Shown piece by piece: positions 1 through 5,982 of a stretch of DNA of 8,763 nt (its first letter is position 1; each line of letters starts with the position of its first letter). The DNA comes from Pseudomonadota bacterium (GTDB lineage: Bacteria > Pseudomonadota > Gammaproteobacteria > Steroidobacterales > Steroidobacteraceae), in assembly GCA_003242275.1 (NCBI GenBank), contig QGUX01000142.1, forward strand, positions 1-8,763, read 5' to 3'. The translations under genes and the position numbers were made by a program. Under the pieces are notes generated by a model. The model worked only from the letters and a program-made list of their open reading frames with translations, was not told the DNA's origin and made no database searches.

Positions 1-240
1 GCGCTGCTGCATTCGCCCGAAGTGCTGGTGGTAGGCGGCGGCGTGGTGTCCGATCCGCAATTGCTGCCGCAGGTCCGCGAAGCGGCACTGGCCTGCCTCG
101 GCGGCTACCTGCCGTACCTGCGCGATGCAGCGGCGATGGACGCCTTCATTCGGGCGCCCGGGCTGGAGGGGGATTCCGCGATCACCGGCGCCCTGCTGAT
201 GGCCGCCGATGCGCTCGATGCGAGGAGGATTCCATCGTGA
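1..240 (+). CDS. ROK-family sugar kinase, C-terminal fragment (5' end outside window)
   Basis: The last 79 codons of a gene that begins before the window. The reading frame is open from base 1, so no start is assigned. The fragment has the C-terminal signature of ROK (repressor/ORF/kinase) sugar kinases: a hydrophobic strand followed by Gly-Gly-Gly-Val at residues 12-15, an Leu-Leu-Pro-x-Val-Arg helix, then a Pro-Gly-Leu-x-x-Asp-Ser-Ala-x-x-Gly-Ala-Leu segment near the end. In family members this part completes the ATP-binding lobe. ROK kinases phosphorylate hexoses such as glucose, fructose, mannose or N-acetylglucosamine in the cytoplasm. The GGGV and PGL spacing fits the fructokinase/mannokinase-like branch best, but the sugar cannot be fixed because the zinc motif and substrate residues lie upstream. 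The stop overlaps the GTG start of the next gene, so the two are probably translated together. A ROK transcriptional repressor is less likely but not excluded without the N-terminus. Confidence 0.5.
   Translation, partial: ALLHSPEVLVVGGGVVSDPQLLPQVREAALACLGGYLPYLRDAAAMDAFIRAPGLEGDSAITGALLMAADALDARRIPS
222..228 (+). promoter_or_regulatory. Shine-Dalgarno site of the SGNH hydrolase gene
   Basis: GAGGAGG lies inside the end of the kinase gene, 8 nt before the GTG at 237. It supports the GTG as the true start rather than the in-frame ATG at 252, and it supports translational coupling across the GTGA overlap. Confidence 0.5.
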
Positions 241-1121
241 CGTTTCATTCCATGTTCCGCATCGCAGGCGCCATGCTGGCCGGACTGCTGCTGGCATCCA
301 CCCGCGCCGGCGGTGCGCAACCCGTGGTGGGCATGGTCGATGAGCCCTGTCCACCGCCATTGCCCATGCCGCCCGCCGCACGGCAGCTGCTGGTGGAGCT
401 GTTCATGGAGCCGCGCACCCTCGGCCCGGCGGACTTCCAGTCCCTGGTGGGCAACGAGGCCTTCGCCGCCTATGACCAGGAACTGCGCCGCCGCGGCGGC
501 AGCGACTGGGCCGGCCTGTGCCGCTACCGCGCGGCCAACGATGCCATGGCGCCGGGCACGGTCCGGGTGGTGTTCCTGGGCGATTCGATCACCGAGAACT
601 GGCTGCTCGCGGACCCGGACTTCTTCACCGGCGGGGTCGTCAACCGCGGCATCGGCGCGCAGACCTCGGCGCAGATGCTGGTGAGGTTCCGCAGTGACGT
701 GGTGGCGCTGCGGCCGGCCGTGGTGCACATCCTGGCCGGCACCAACGACGTGGCGGGCAACAACGGACCGGTGCGGCCGCAGGATTTCAGGAACAACATC
801 GAGTCGATGGTGGAGATCGCCACGGCCAACGGCATCCGTGTGGTCCTCGGAAGCATTCCGCCGGCCGCCGCCTTCAGCTGGCAGCCTTCGTTGAAGCCCG
901 CGCCGGTGATCGACCAGTTGAATGCATGGCTGAAGGCCCTTGCGGCGGAGAAGGGCCTGGGATACGTGGATTACCACGTGGCGCTGCGCGGCAGCGCCGG
1001 CGAACTGAAGGCGGCGCTGGGCAACGACGGGGTGCATCCCAACCGCGAGGGCTATGCGCAGATGCGCCGCCTGGCCGAGGCGGCCATCGCGGCCGAGCTG
1101 CAGCGCGCGCCGGGCCGGTGA
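237..1121 (+). CDS. Secreted SGNH/GDSL hydrolase (probable carbohydrate esterase or lipase-like acylhydrolase)
   Basis: 294 residues. Residues 1-27 form a signal peptide (one Arg, a hydrophobic core, likely cleavage after Ala-Gly-Gly-Ala), so the enzyme acts in the periplasm or outside. All four SGNH blocks are visible: Gly-Asp-Ser-Ile with nucleophile Ser117, an oxyanion Gly at 138 in Asn-Arg-Gly-Ile, Gly-Thr-Asn-Asp with Asn170, and Asp264-x-x-His267 closing the triad. The layout matches small single-domain SGNH esterases of the platelet-activating-factor acetylhydrolase-like or sialate/acetyl-sugar esterase type, which remove acyl groups from sugars or lipids. Residues 28-105 form an extra, mostly helical segment before the catalytic core. 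The GTG start overlaps the kinase stop by 4 nt and has a good ribosome site. An alternative ATG at 252 would shorten the signal peptide by five residues. Substrate unknown; the sugar kinase upstream suggests a glycan. Confidence 0.5.
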   Translation: MTFHSMFRIAGAMLAGLLLASTRAGGAQPVVGMVDEPCPPPLPMPPAARQLLVELFMEPRTLGPADFQSLVGNEAFAAYDQELRRRGGSDWAGLCRYRAANDAMAPGTVRVVFLGDSITENWLLADPDFFTGGVVNRGIGAQTSAQMLVRFRSDVVALRPAVVHILAGTNDVAGNNGPVRPQDFRNNIESMVEIATANGIRVVLGSIPPAAAFSWQPSLKPAPVIDQLNAWLKALAAEKGLGYVDYHVALRGSAGELKAALGNDGVHPNREGYAQMRRLAEAAIAAELQRAPGR

Positions 1122-1123
1122 GC

Positions 1124-1148
1124 GGGGCGCCGGCACGGGCGGCGCTCC
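1124..1148 (+). terminator. Possible hairpin between convergent genes
   Basis: GGGGCGCC at 1124-1131 can pair with GGCGCTCC at 1141-1148 (8 bp, one G-U) around a 9-nt loop. It lies in the 40-bp gap between the two convergent stop codons. No T-tract follows and the stem fits the plus-strand transcript better than the minus-strand one. In DNA this GC-rich such stems occur by chance, so the call is weak. Confidence 0.5.
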
Positions 1149-1161
1149 CGGCTGCGGCGGC

Positions 1162-2130
1162 TCAACGCCGCGCCGGCTTCACGTGCTTCGAGAAGAACTC
1201 GAACACGTCGGGCATGGCGCCCATGATGATGGTGCCGTGGTCCAGGCCCGGCTTCTCGATGTATTCGTGCGCCACGTCGAGCGCCTTGAGCTGCTCGCTG
1301 AAGGCGCGCGAGCTGCCGATCAGCGAATCCTGGTCGCCCACCGCCAGCAGCAGCGGAATCCTCGTGATGTTCGAGTCCGCGGTGACCTGCACGTTGAACA
1401 GCGCGGGCGCCAGCAGGGCCACGCCGGCCCAGATGTCCGGATACTTCTCGGCCAGGTGCCGCGCGCCGCCGCCGCCCTGGGAATGGCCCACCAGGTAGAT
1501 GCGCCGTTCATCGATGTTGAACTCCCGGCGCACCAGCTCGAGCACGTTCATCACGTCCTTCTCGCTGTACTCGGTGACCTTGGCGGGGTCCGTCTCGCGG
1601 GTGCCGCCGATGAACGGTGGCTGCGGGCGAGCGGCGCCGGGCGCGCCGGCACCCGGAGGGCCTGGGGGCGGTGCGGCGCCGGGTACAGCGGGCGCGCCCG
1701 GTGCGGCAGCCGGGCGAGGCCCGGCCTGCACGCCGAACCCGGCGCGGTTGTTGTAGCCGATGGCGCCCACGAGGATGTAACCGCCTTCCTCGGCAAGGTC
1801 GACCGCAGTGCCACGCACGAAGGTCAGCGTCGTACCGGTGAAACCTCGCAGCGCCATGATGAGGGGCGCCTTCTGGTCCTTCTTCACCTTCGAGGACACG
1901 TACACGGAATAAGGCAGTTCCTCGCCGGTCTCCTTGAACACGTAGGTGCGGATCTCCACGCCCTTCCCGGGCGTCACTTCCGAACCGCCGCGGATGCCAG
2001 GCGGCAGCACCTGCGGGGGAGGGCCGCCCTGCGGCGGGCCGGCTGGTGCAGCCTGCGCCAGCGCGGCGTGGGAAGACAGGCAGGAGGCGGCGGCCAGCGC
2101 GAGAGCGGCGAGGCGTGCTGCAGGCTTCAT
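1162..2130 (-). CDS. Secreted alpha/beta hydrolase with Pro/Ala/Gly-rich insertion
   Basis: 322 residues, exported: a signal peptide ends at about Ala-Leu-Ala25 before Gln26. The mature N-terminus (27-46) is Pro/Gly-rich. The alpha/beta-hydrolase core then gives the nucleophile elbow Gly-His-Ser217-Gln-Gly-Gly, an acid candidate at Asp266 or Asp268 in Gly-Asp-Gln-Asp, and His298 in Asp-His-Gly-Thr. This resembles secreted esterase/peptidase-like proteins of the PHB-depolymerase and feruloyl-esterase type, which cleave ester bonds in polymers or small esters. About 37 residues (136-172) of nearly pure Pro, Ala and Gly are inserted ahead of the nucleophile. The ATG overlaps the stop of the upstream hydrolase (ATGA), and AGGAG lies 7 nt before it, so both are co-translated. 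Cys17 does not sit in a good lipobox. Exact substrate unknown; hydrolase assignment is firm, finer naming is inference. Confidence 0.5.
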   Translation of the reverse strand: MKPAARLAALALAAASCLSSHAALAQAAPAGPPQGGPPPQVLPPGIRGGSEVTPGKGVEIRTYVFKETGEELPYSVYVSSKVKKDQKAPLIMALRGFTGTTLTFVRGTAVDLAEEGGYILVGAIGYNNRAGFGVQAGPRPAAAPGAPAVPGAAPPPGPPGAGAPGAARPQPPFIGGTRETDPAKVTEYSEKDVMNVLELVRREFNIDERRIYLVGHSQGGGGARHLAEKYPDIWAGVALLAPALFNVQVTADSNITRIPLLLAVGDQDSLIGSSRAFSEQLKALDVAHEYIEKPGLDHGTIIMGAMPDVFEFFSKHVKPARR

Positions 2131-3149
2131 CGTGAAACTCCTGTGGTCGGGGGAGCGACGCCGCCGGGAGGCGGTGGCGGGATCATGCGGTGCCGCGCCA
2201 TGAAGCGCAGGGCCTGCTCGGGCCAGGCCTTCACGGTCGCATCGTCCATGGCCAGTCCCAGGCCGAAACCATGCGGTCCGTCGTCCAGGATGTGCATCTC
2301 GGCGGGCACGCCGGCGGCCACGCAGGCCTCGTAGAACAGCAACGAGTTCTTCACCGGCACCAGCCGGTCGTTGGTGCCATGCACGAGGAAGGTGGGCGGC
2401 GTGTCGCGGGTCACGTGCAGCTGCGGCGACAGCGCGGCGAACAGCGCCGGGTCGTCCTGGGTGAGGTTCGTGCGCGAGCCGCGGTGGGTGGTCGCGTCGC
2501 TGGTGAGGTCGATCACCGGGTACAGCAGCAGCGTGAAGGCCGGGCGCGCGCTCAGTGCGTCGACGGCGTCGGGCACGTAGGGCGCCGCCGGCAGCAGTCC
2601 GTTGTCGTACTGCGTGGCGACCAGCGCCGCGAGGTGGCCGCCGGCCGAGCCGCCGAACACGCCGACGCGTTCCGGGTCCACGCCGAACTCGCGGGCGCGC
2701 GAGCGGATCAGGCGCAGCGCGCGCTGCGCATCCAGCAACGTGGTGGGATAGTGGTAGCGCGGCCCGTGCCGGTAGCGCAGCACGAACGCGGCCACGTTGT
2801 TGTCGCGGAAGAAGCGCGCCGGGATCGGGCCTTCGCCGGGCAGGGTGAGGATCTGGTAGCCGCCGCCGGGCAGGATCAGCACGCCGGCGCCGGTGGCCTT
2901 GTCGGCCGGCGGGAGGTAGATGTCGAGCGTGGGCTCTGTGGGGTCGAGCTCGGTCTCGTCGCCCGGGACCACGCCGGGCGTGTGCTCATAGAGCCTGATG
3001 CGCGGCACGTCGTCCCGGATGGGTCCGGGTCCGAGGCCGAAGCCGCCGGGGGGAGGGCCTCCCTGGCGGGCGGGCGGTTCCGCCACGAGTGCGGTGGTGG
3101 CGACACCCAGCAGGAAGACGGCAGTCCATACCTTCGCGCAGGATTTCAT
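2127..3149 (-). CDS. Secreted BD-FAE/acetyl xylan esterase-like alpha/beta hydrolase
   Basis: 340 residues from the chosen ATG at 3149, which gives a clean signal peptide (cleavage about Ala-Leu-Val-Ala23) and has GGAGG 6 nt upstream. A longer frame to 3173 would put that ribosome site inside the gene. Mature residues 24-43 are Pro/Gly-rich. The core shows Leu-Pro-Gly-Gly-Gly-Tyr (93-98, oxyanion loop), nucleophile Gly-Gly-Ser168-Ala-Gly-Gly, acid Asp261 in His-Gly-Thr-Asn-Asp, and His293 in Gly-Pro-His-Gly-Phe. The Leu-Pro-Gly-Gly-Gly loop with Gly-x-Ser-Ala-Gly-Gly is typical of the BD-FAE/acetyl xylan esterase group, which removes acetyl or feruloyl groups from plant xylan and is sometimes misnamed xylanase. 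It ends in a Pro-rich tail (residues 324-335). It is first in a two-gene unit, overlapping the next hydrolase by 4 nt, and faces the XynE-like gene across a shared promoter region. Xylan as substrate is inferred from the family. Confidence 0.5.
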   Translation of the reverse strand: MKSCAKVWTAVFLLGVATTALVAEPPARQGGPPPGGFGLGPGPIRDDVPRIRLYEHTPGVVPGDETELDPTEPTLDIYLPPADKATGAGVLILPGGGYQILTLPGEGPIPARFFRDNNVAAFVLRYRHGPRYHYPTTLLDAQRALRLIRSRAREFGVDPERVGVFGGSAGGHLAALVATQYDNGLLPAAPYVPDAVDALSARPAFTLLLYPVIDLTSDATTHRGSRTNLTQDDPALFAALSPQLHVTRDTPPTFLVHGTNDRLVPVKNSLLFYEACVAAGVPAEMHILDDGPHGFGLGLAMDDATVKAWPEQALRFMARHRMIPPPPPGGVAPPTTGVSR

Positions 3150-3155
3150 CCACCC

Positions 3156-3160
3156 CCTCC
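3156..3160 (-). promoter_or_regulatory. Shine-Dalgarno site deciding the start at 3149
   Basis: Read on the minus strand this is GGAGG, 6 nt before the ATG at 3149. It argues against the ATGs at 3173 and 3170, which lie upstream of it, and favours the start that leaves a standard signal peptide. Confidence 0.5.
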
Positions 3161-3185
3161 GATGCGGCATCACCCTGTTTCGCCG

Positions 3186-3194
3186 ACTCTAGCA
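3186..3194 (-). promoter_or_regulatory. Possible extended -10 element for the minus-strand hydrolase pair
   Basis: On the minus strand the bases read TGC-TAGAGT: an extended -10 (TG, one base, then a hexamer matching TATAAT at 4 of 6). It lies about 37 nt before the start at 3149. The -35 at 17-bp spacing would be poor and would fall under the palindrome at 3202-3215. Pattern match by eye only. Confidence 0.5.
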
Positions 3195-3201
3195 CGATGT
3201 C

Positions 3202-3215
3202 CGCAAACGGTTGCA
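3202..3215. promoter_or_regulatory. LacI/GalR-type operator candidate between divergent genes
   Basis: CGCAAACGGTTGCA is centred on CG, with half-sites GCAA and TTGC; 10 of the 12 bases at 3203-3214 are symmetric. Against the LacI-family consensus TGNAANCGNTNNCA, nine of ten defined bases match on the plus strand. LacI-family repressors commonly control sugar and polysaccharide utilisation genes. It overlaps the candidate -35 of the plus-strand promoter and the -35 position of the minus-strand one, so one repressor could control both units. No regulator gene is in the window. Confidence 0.5.
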
Positions 3216-3238
3216 TGACCTCCGGGTCCCGGTATGCT
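3211..3238 (+). promoter_or_regulatory. Possible sigma-70 promoter of the XynE-like gene
   Basis: TTGCAT at 3211-3216 and TATGCT at 3233-3238 are separated by 16 bp. TATGCT matches TATAAT at 4 of 6 positions; the -35 is weak (3 of 6). Transcription would begin near 3245, just before the ATG at 3262, which also argues against the in-frame TTG at 3211 as a start. Confidence 0.5.
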
Positions 3239-3261
3239 GGGGAAAAACAAGCGGGGGTTGC

Positions 3262-4512
3262 ATGCGGATCCGGGTGGCGAGTCGATGGCTGGTGCTGGCC
3301 CTGCTGGGCATGGCCGGCCTTGCGGAGGCGGCCCAGCCCTGCGGGGCCGGCTGCGAAGGCCAGTGGGTGGCGGCCTGGGGGACAGCCCAGCAGCTCGCGC
3401 CACCGCCGAGGGTGATTCCCTCGGCGGTCACTCCGCCGGCACGCGTGGCGCGGCAGACCGTGCGGATGATCGCACGGCCCACGGTGTCCGGTTCCGCGTT
3501 GCGGGTGGCGCTGTCCAATTCCTTCGGCTACGCGGCGGTGCGGATCGACGCGGCGCATGTGGCGCGGCACGCAGGCAGCGGCGCCATCGATCCGGCCAGC
3601 GGCCGCGGCCTGACCTTTGGCGGCCGTTCCTGGGTGGTGCTGCCTCCCGGCGCCCAGGTGCACAGCGATCCCGTTCCCTTCGATGTGGTGGCGCAGACGG
3701 ACCTCGCCATCTCGCTGTACCTCGAGGCCGACAGCGGCCCGACCACGGCGCATCCCATCGGCCTGCGCACCGCGTGGCTGGCGCCCGGCAACCAGGTGTC
3801 GGCGCAGCGCCTGAGCGATGCCTCCACGTTCAATTCCTACCTGTGGCTGGCGGGCGTCGACGTGCGCGCGGCGCCCGACGCGGCGGCCATCGTCGCATTC
3901 GGCGATTCCATCACCGATGGCTTCTCCACCACGCCCGATGCGGACATGGCCTGGCCCTCCATCCTCGCGCGGCGCCTGGCGGCGCAGCGCAACCTGCCGC
4001 CGCGCGCGGTGGTCAACATGGGCATCTCCGGCAACCGCATCCTGCGTGAGGGGGCAGGTTCCAGCGCGCTGGCCCGCTTCGACCGCGACGTGCTGTCGCG
4101 TCCCGGCGTGCGCTGGGTACTGCTGCTGGAGGGCATCAACGACATCGGCTTCCTGGCCTTCGCCGGCAACGACCCATCCGAGCAGCTCACCGTCGAGGAC
4201 ATCATCGCCGGCTACCGCATGCTGGTCGAACGCGCCCGCCTGCACGGCCTTGGCATCATCGGCGGCACGCTGATGCCCTTCGAGGGCGTACCCACCTGGA
4301 GCGAATCGGCCGAGCGCATGCGCCAGCAGGTGAATGAATGGATCCGCACCAGCGGAGCCTTCGACGCGGTGGTGGACTTCGACGCGGTGATGCGCGACCC
4401 GGCGGCGCCGACGAAGCTGCGTGCCGCGTACGATTCGGGCGACCACATCCATCCCAACGACGCCGGCAACCAGGCCATGGCCGATGCCATCGACCTGGAC
4501 CTGTTCCGCTGA
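3262..4512 (+). CDS. Secreted two-domain SGNH esterase, XynE-like
   Basis: 416 residues from the ATG at 3262. Residues 1-24 are a signal peptide (Arg-containing head, Leu/Ala core, cleavage near Ala-Glu-Ala). Residues 33-205 form an N-terminal beta-rich domain opening with Trp-Val-Ala-Ala-Trp-Gly-Thr, typical of the XynE-like SGNH subfamily (named for a Prevotella bryantii enzyme next to xylanases). The catalytic domain has Gly-Asp-Ser216-Ile-Thr-Asp-Gly, Gly254 in Asn-Met-Gly-Ile-Ser, Gly-Ile-Asn293-Asp, and Asp394-His-Ile-His397-Pro, so the Ser-Asp-His triad and oxyanion residues are intact. Such enzymes are thought to deacylate plant polysaccharides or aryl esters outside the cytoplasm. 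The gene begins a plus-strand unit with the ceramidase-fold gene 12 nt downstream. The ribosome site is weak (GGGGG, 4 nt before ATG). The substrate is not shown by the sequence. Confidence 0.5.
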   Translation: MRIRVASRWLVLALLGMAGLAEAAQPCGAGCEGQWVAAWGTAQQLAPPPRVIPSAVTPPARVARQTVRMIARPTVSGSALRVALSNSFGYAAVRIDAAHVARHAGSGAIDPASGRGLTFGGRSWVVLPPGAQVHSDPVPFDVVAQTDLAISLYLEADSGPTTAHPIGLRTAWLAPGNQVSAQRLSDASTFNSYLWLAGVDVRAAPDAAAIVAFGDSITDGFSTTPDADMAWPSILARRLAAQRNLPPRAVVNMGISGNRILREGAGSSALARFDRDVLSRPGVRWVLLLEGINDIGFLAFAGNDPSEQLTVEDIIAGYRMLVERARLHGLGIIGGTLMPFEGVPTWSESAERMRQQVNEWIRTSGAFDAVVDFDAVMRDPAAPTKLRAAYDSGDHIHPNDAGNQAMADAIDLDLFR

Positions 4513-4518
4513 AAGGAG
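4513..4518 (+). promoter_or_regulatory. Shine-Dalgarno site of the ceramidase-fold gene
   Basis: AAGGAG begins immediately after the stop of the XynE-like gene and lies 6 nt before the ATG at 4525. The gap is too short for a separate promoter, so the two genes are probably on one transcript. Confidence 0.5.
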
Positions 4519-4524
4519 CGTCCC

Positions 4525-5877
4525 ATGAAATCGCTGTTTGCGGTGGCGATCACCTTCCTCTGCATGTCAACCGCCGTCCACGCGGCGCAGCCACAGGGCG
4601 CGACGGCCCGCGAGGCCACCCTGCGCGCCGGCGCTTCGCGCGTGGACGTCACGCCCGCCAGCCTGCCTGCGAACTTCCTGGGAGTGCTGGACCCCATCTA
4701 CGTGCGCGCGCTGGTGATCGACAATGGCGGCACGCGTGCCGCGCTGGTCTCGCTGGATGCCGGCTCCGTGCCCACCGACCTCTACGGCAAGGTCAGTGCC
4801 CGCGCCGCCGGTGAACTGGGCATCCCGGCAGACCACCTGCTGATGTCGGCGACCCATACCCACAGCGTGCCCTTCCAGCCGCTCCCGGGGCCGGAGGACA
4901 AGGTGATGCAGGCCCTGCGCGAGGCGGCCGGCCGCCTGCAACCGGCACGCGTGGCCTGGGGAACGGGGCAGTCCTTCATCAATGTGAACCGCGATCGCGT
5001 GGACCCGGTGACCAACCGCTGGTGGGAAGGCCCGAACTACGAGGGCACGTCCGACAAGACCGTGGCCGTGGTGCGCTTCGAAAGCCTCTCCGGCGCGCCC
5101 ATCGCCGTGTACTACAACTATGCCGTGCACGGGGTGATTACCGGCACGCTGGACAAGATCAGCGGCGACATCCCCGGCTCCACCTCGCGCTACGTGGAGG
5201 CCTCGCTGGGCGGCGATGCGGTGGCGCTGTTCACCAGCGGCGCGGCGGGCGACCAGAACCCCATCTACTTCAACCAGACCTATGAACTGCGCGAGATCCG
5301 CATCGCCGACTACGCGAAGCGCGGCGAGGACATCAGCAACTCCATGCCGCCGGGCGGTCAGGGGCTGGACCGCAGCAATCCGCGGGTGCAGCTGCTGATG
5401 AAGCAGCAGGAGCAGATGACCGAGACCATGGGCCAGATGCTGGGCGAGGAGATCCTGCACGTGATGCGCGAGCGGCTGGAGAAGCCGACGCCGGACCTCA
5501 CCATCCGCGGCGCCCATGCCGTGCTCACCTGCCCGGCGCGGCGCCGCACCGACAGCGGCCGCGCCGGCTATCCCGGCACCTACGTGGATGCGGGCGAGGT
5601 CTCCATGCGCCTCGCCGCGCTGCGCATCGGCGATGTCTACATCGGCGCCATCGATGCCGAGGTGTACAGCGGCATCGGGCTGCGCCTGAAGCGCGAGTCG
5701 CCGTTCAAGCACACCATGCTGGCCACGCTGACCAATGGCATGGCTCCCACCGGCTACATCCCCAGCGAGGACGCCTGGGGACGCAATGTGTTCACCGTGC
5801 TCAGCTCGCGGCTGAAGCCGGGCTGCGCCGAGGCCGGCATCGTCAATGGCATCGTCGACCTGATGCGGGGGCTCTGA
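4525..5877 (+). CDS. Secreted neutral/alkaline ceramidase-fold hydrolase with altered active site
   Basis: 450 residues with a signal peptide cleaved near Ala-Val-His-Ala20. The body follows the neutral/alkaline (non-lysosomal) ceramidase N-terminal domain: an Ala-Gly-x-x-x-Val-Asp-Val-Thr-Pro opening (35-44), Ser-Ala-Thr-His111-Thr-His113, Ala-Val-His202-Gly, Gly-Asp-Ile-Pro-Gly (214-218), Glu379 and Tyr411-Ile-Pro-Ser. From memory, the Pseudomonas enzyme binds zinc through two His, one Glu and one Tyr; all four have counterparts here. Ceramidases carry a nucleophilic Ser in Gly-Asp-x-Ser-Pro; this protein has Gly242-Asp-Gln-Asn245-Pro, so Ser is replaced by Asn. The C-terminal immunoglobulin-like ceramidase domain is also absent (about 450 residues against roughly 650). 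It is therefore probably a zinc hydrolase of another substrate, possibly an amide or ester of a glycan or lipid. Family fold is well supported; true ceramidase activity is doubtful. Last gene of its unit, followed by a strong hairpin. Confidence 0.5.
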   Translation: MKSLFAVAITFLCMSTAVHAAQPQGATAREATLRAGASRVDVTPASLPANFLGVLDPIYVRALVIDNGGTRAALVSLDAGSVPTDLYGKVSARAAGELGIPADHLLMSATHTHSVPFQPLPGPEDKVMQALREAAGRLQPARVAWGTGQSFINVNRDRVDPVTNRWWEGPNYEGTSDKTVAVVRFESLSGAPIAVYYNYAVHGVITGTLDKISGDIPGSTSRYVEASLGGDAVALFTSGAAGDQNPIYFNQTYELREIRIADYAKRGEDISNSMPPGGQGLDRSNPRVQLLMKQQEQMTETMGQMLGEEILHVMRERLEKPTPDLTIRGAHAVLTCPARRRTDSGRAGYPGTYVDAGEVSMRLAALRIGDVYIGAIDAEVYSGIGLRLKRESPFKHTMLATLTNGMAPTGYIPSEDAWGRNVFTVLSSRLKPGCAEAGIVNGIVDLMRGL

Positions 5878-5892
5878 GGCGGCAGGACCGGG

Positions 5893-5925
5893 CCTGCCCT
5901 GGCCGGGTTCGCCGGCCGGGGCAGG
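5893..5925 (+). terminator. Strong hairpin, probable terminator of the esterase/ceramidase-fold unit
   Basis: Bases 5893-5906 (CCTGCCCTGGCCGG) pair with 5912-5925 (CCGGCCGGGGCAGG) in a 14-bp stem with one G-U pair and a 5-nt loop, 15 nt after the stop at 5877. Only a broken T/C-rich stretch follows (5931-5940), so it is not a classic intrinsic terminator with a U-run, but stems like this often end transcripts in GC-rich bacteria. A GGCAGG at 5881-5886 could compete for the first strand. Confidence 0.5.
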
Positions 5926-5982
5926 GGAGCCTTGCTTTCCCTGGGTGTCATGCCCCCTTTCCGGGAATCCCCGGTCCCGGAG

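Noticed and set aside
105..1136. 343-codon open frame on the minus strand
   Set aside because: It lies opposite the kinase end and the SGNH hydrolase, is rich in Arg, His, Gln and Gly as expected for antisense of GC-rich genes, and shows no domain.
2080..2082. Lipoprotein signal (Cys17) in the hydrolase at 1162-2130
   Set aside because: The residue three before the Cys is Ala rather than Leu, Val or Ile, and a better signal peptidase I site (Ala-Leu-Ala) lies eight residues later.
1054..2334. 426-codon open frame on the plus strand
   Set aside because: Antisense of the alpha/beta hydrolase at 1162-2130, which has an intact triad and signal peptide; the plus-strand product has low-complexity Arg/Gly/His content.
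2190..3218. 342-codon open frame on the plus strand
   Set aside because: Antisense of the BD-FAE-like esterase; no motif, no ribosome site, composition typical of a shadow frame.
3211..3261. Earlier TTG start for the XynE-like gene
   Set aside because: It would place the candidate promoter and operator inside the coding region and add 17 residues before a standard signal peptide; the ATG at 3262 is preferred.
2986..4452. 488-codon open frame on the minus strand
   Set aside because: It runs across the divergent promoter and opposite the XynE-like gene; its residues are a mirror of GC-rich codons without recognisable domains.
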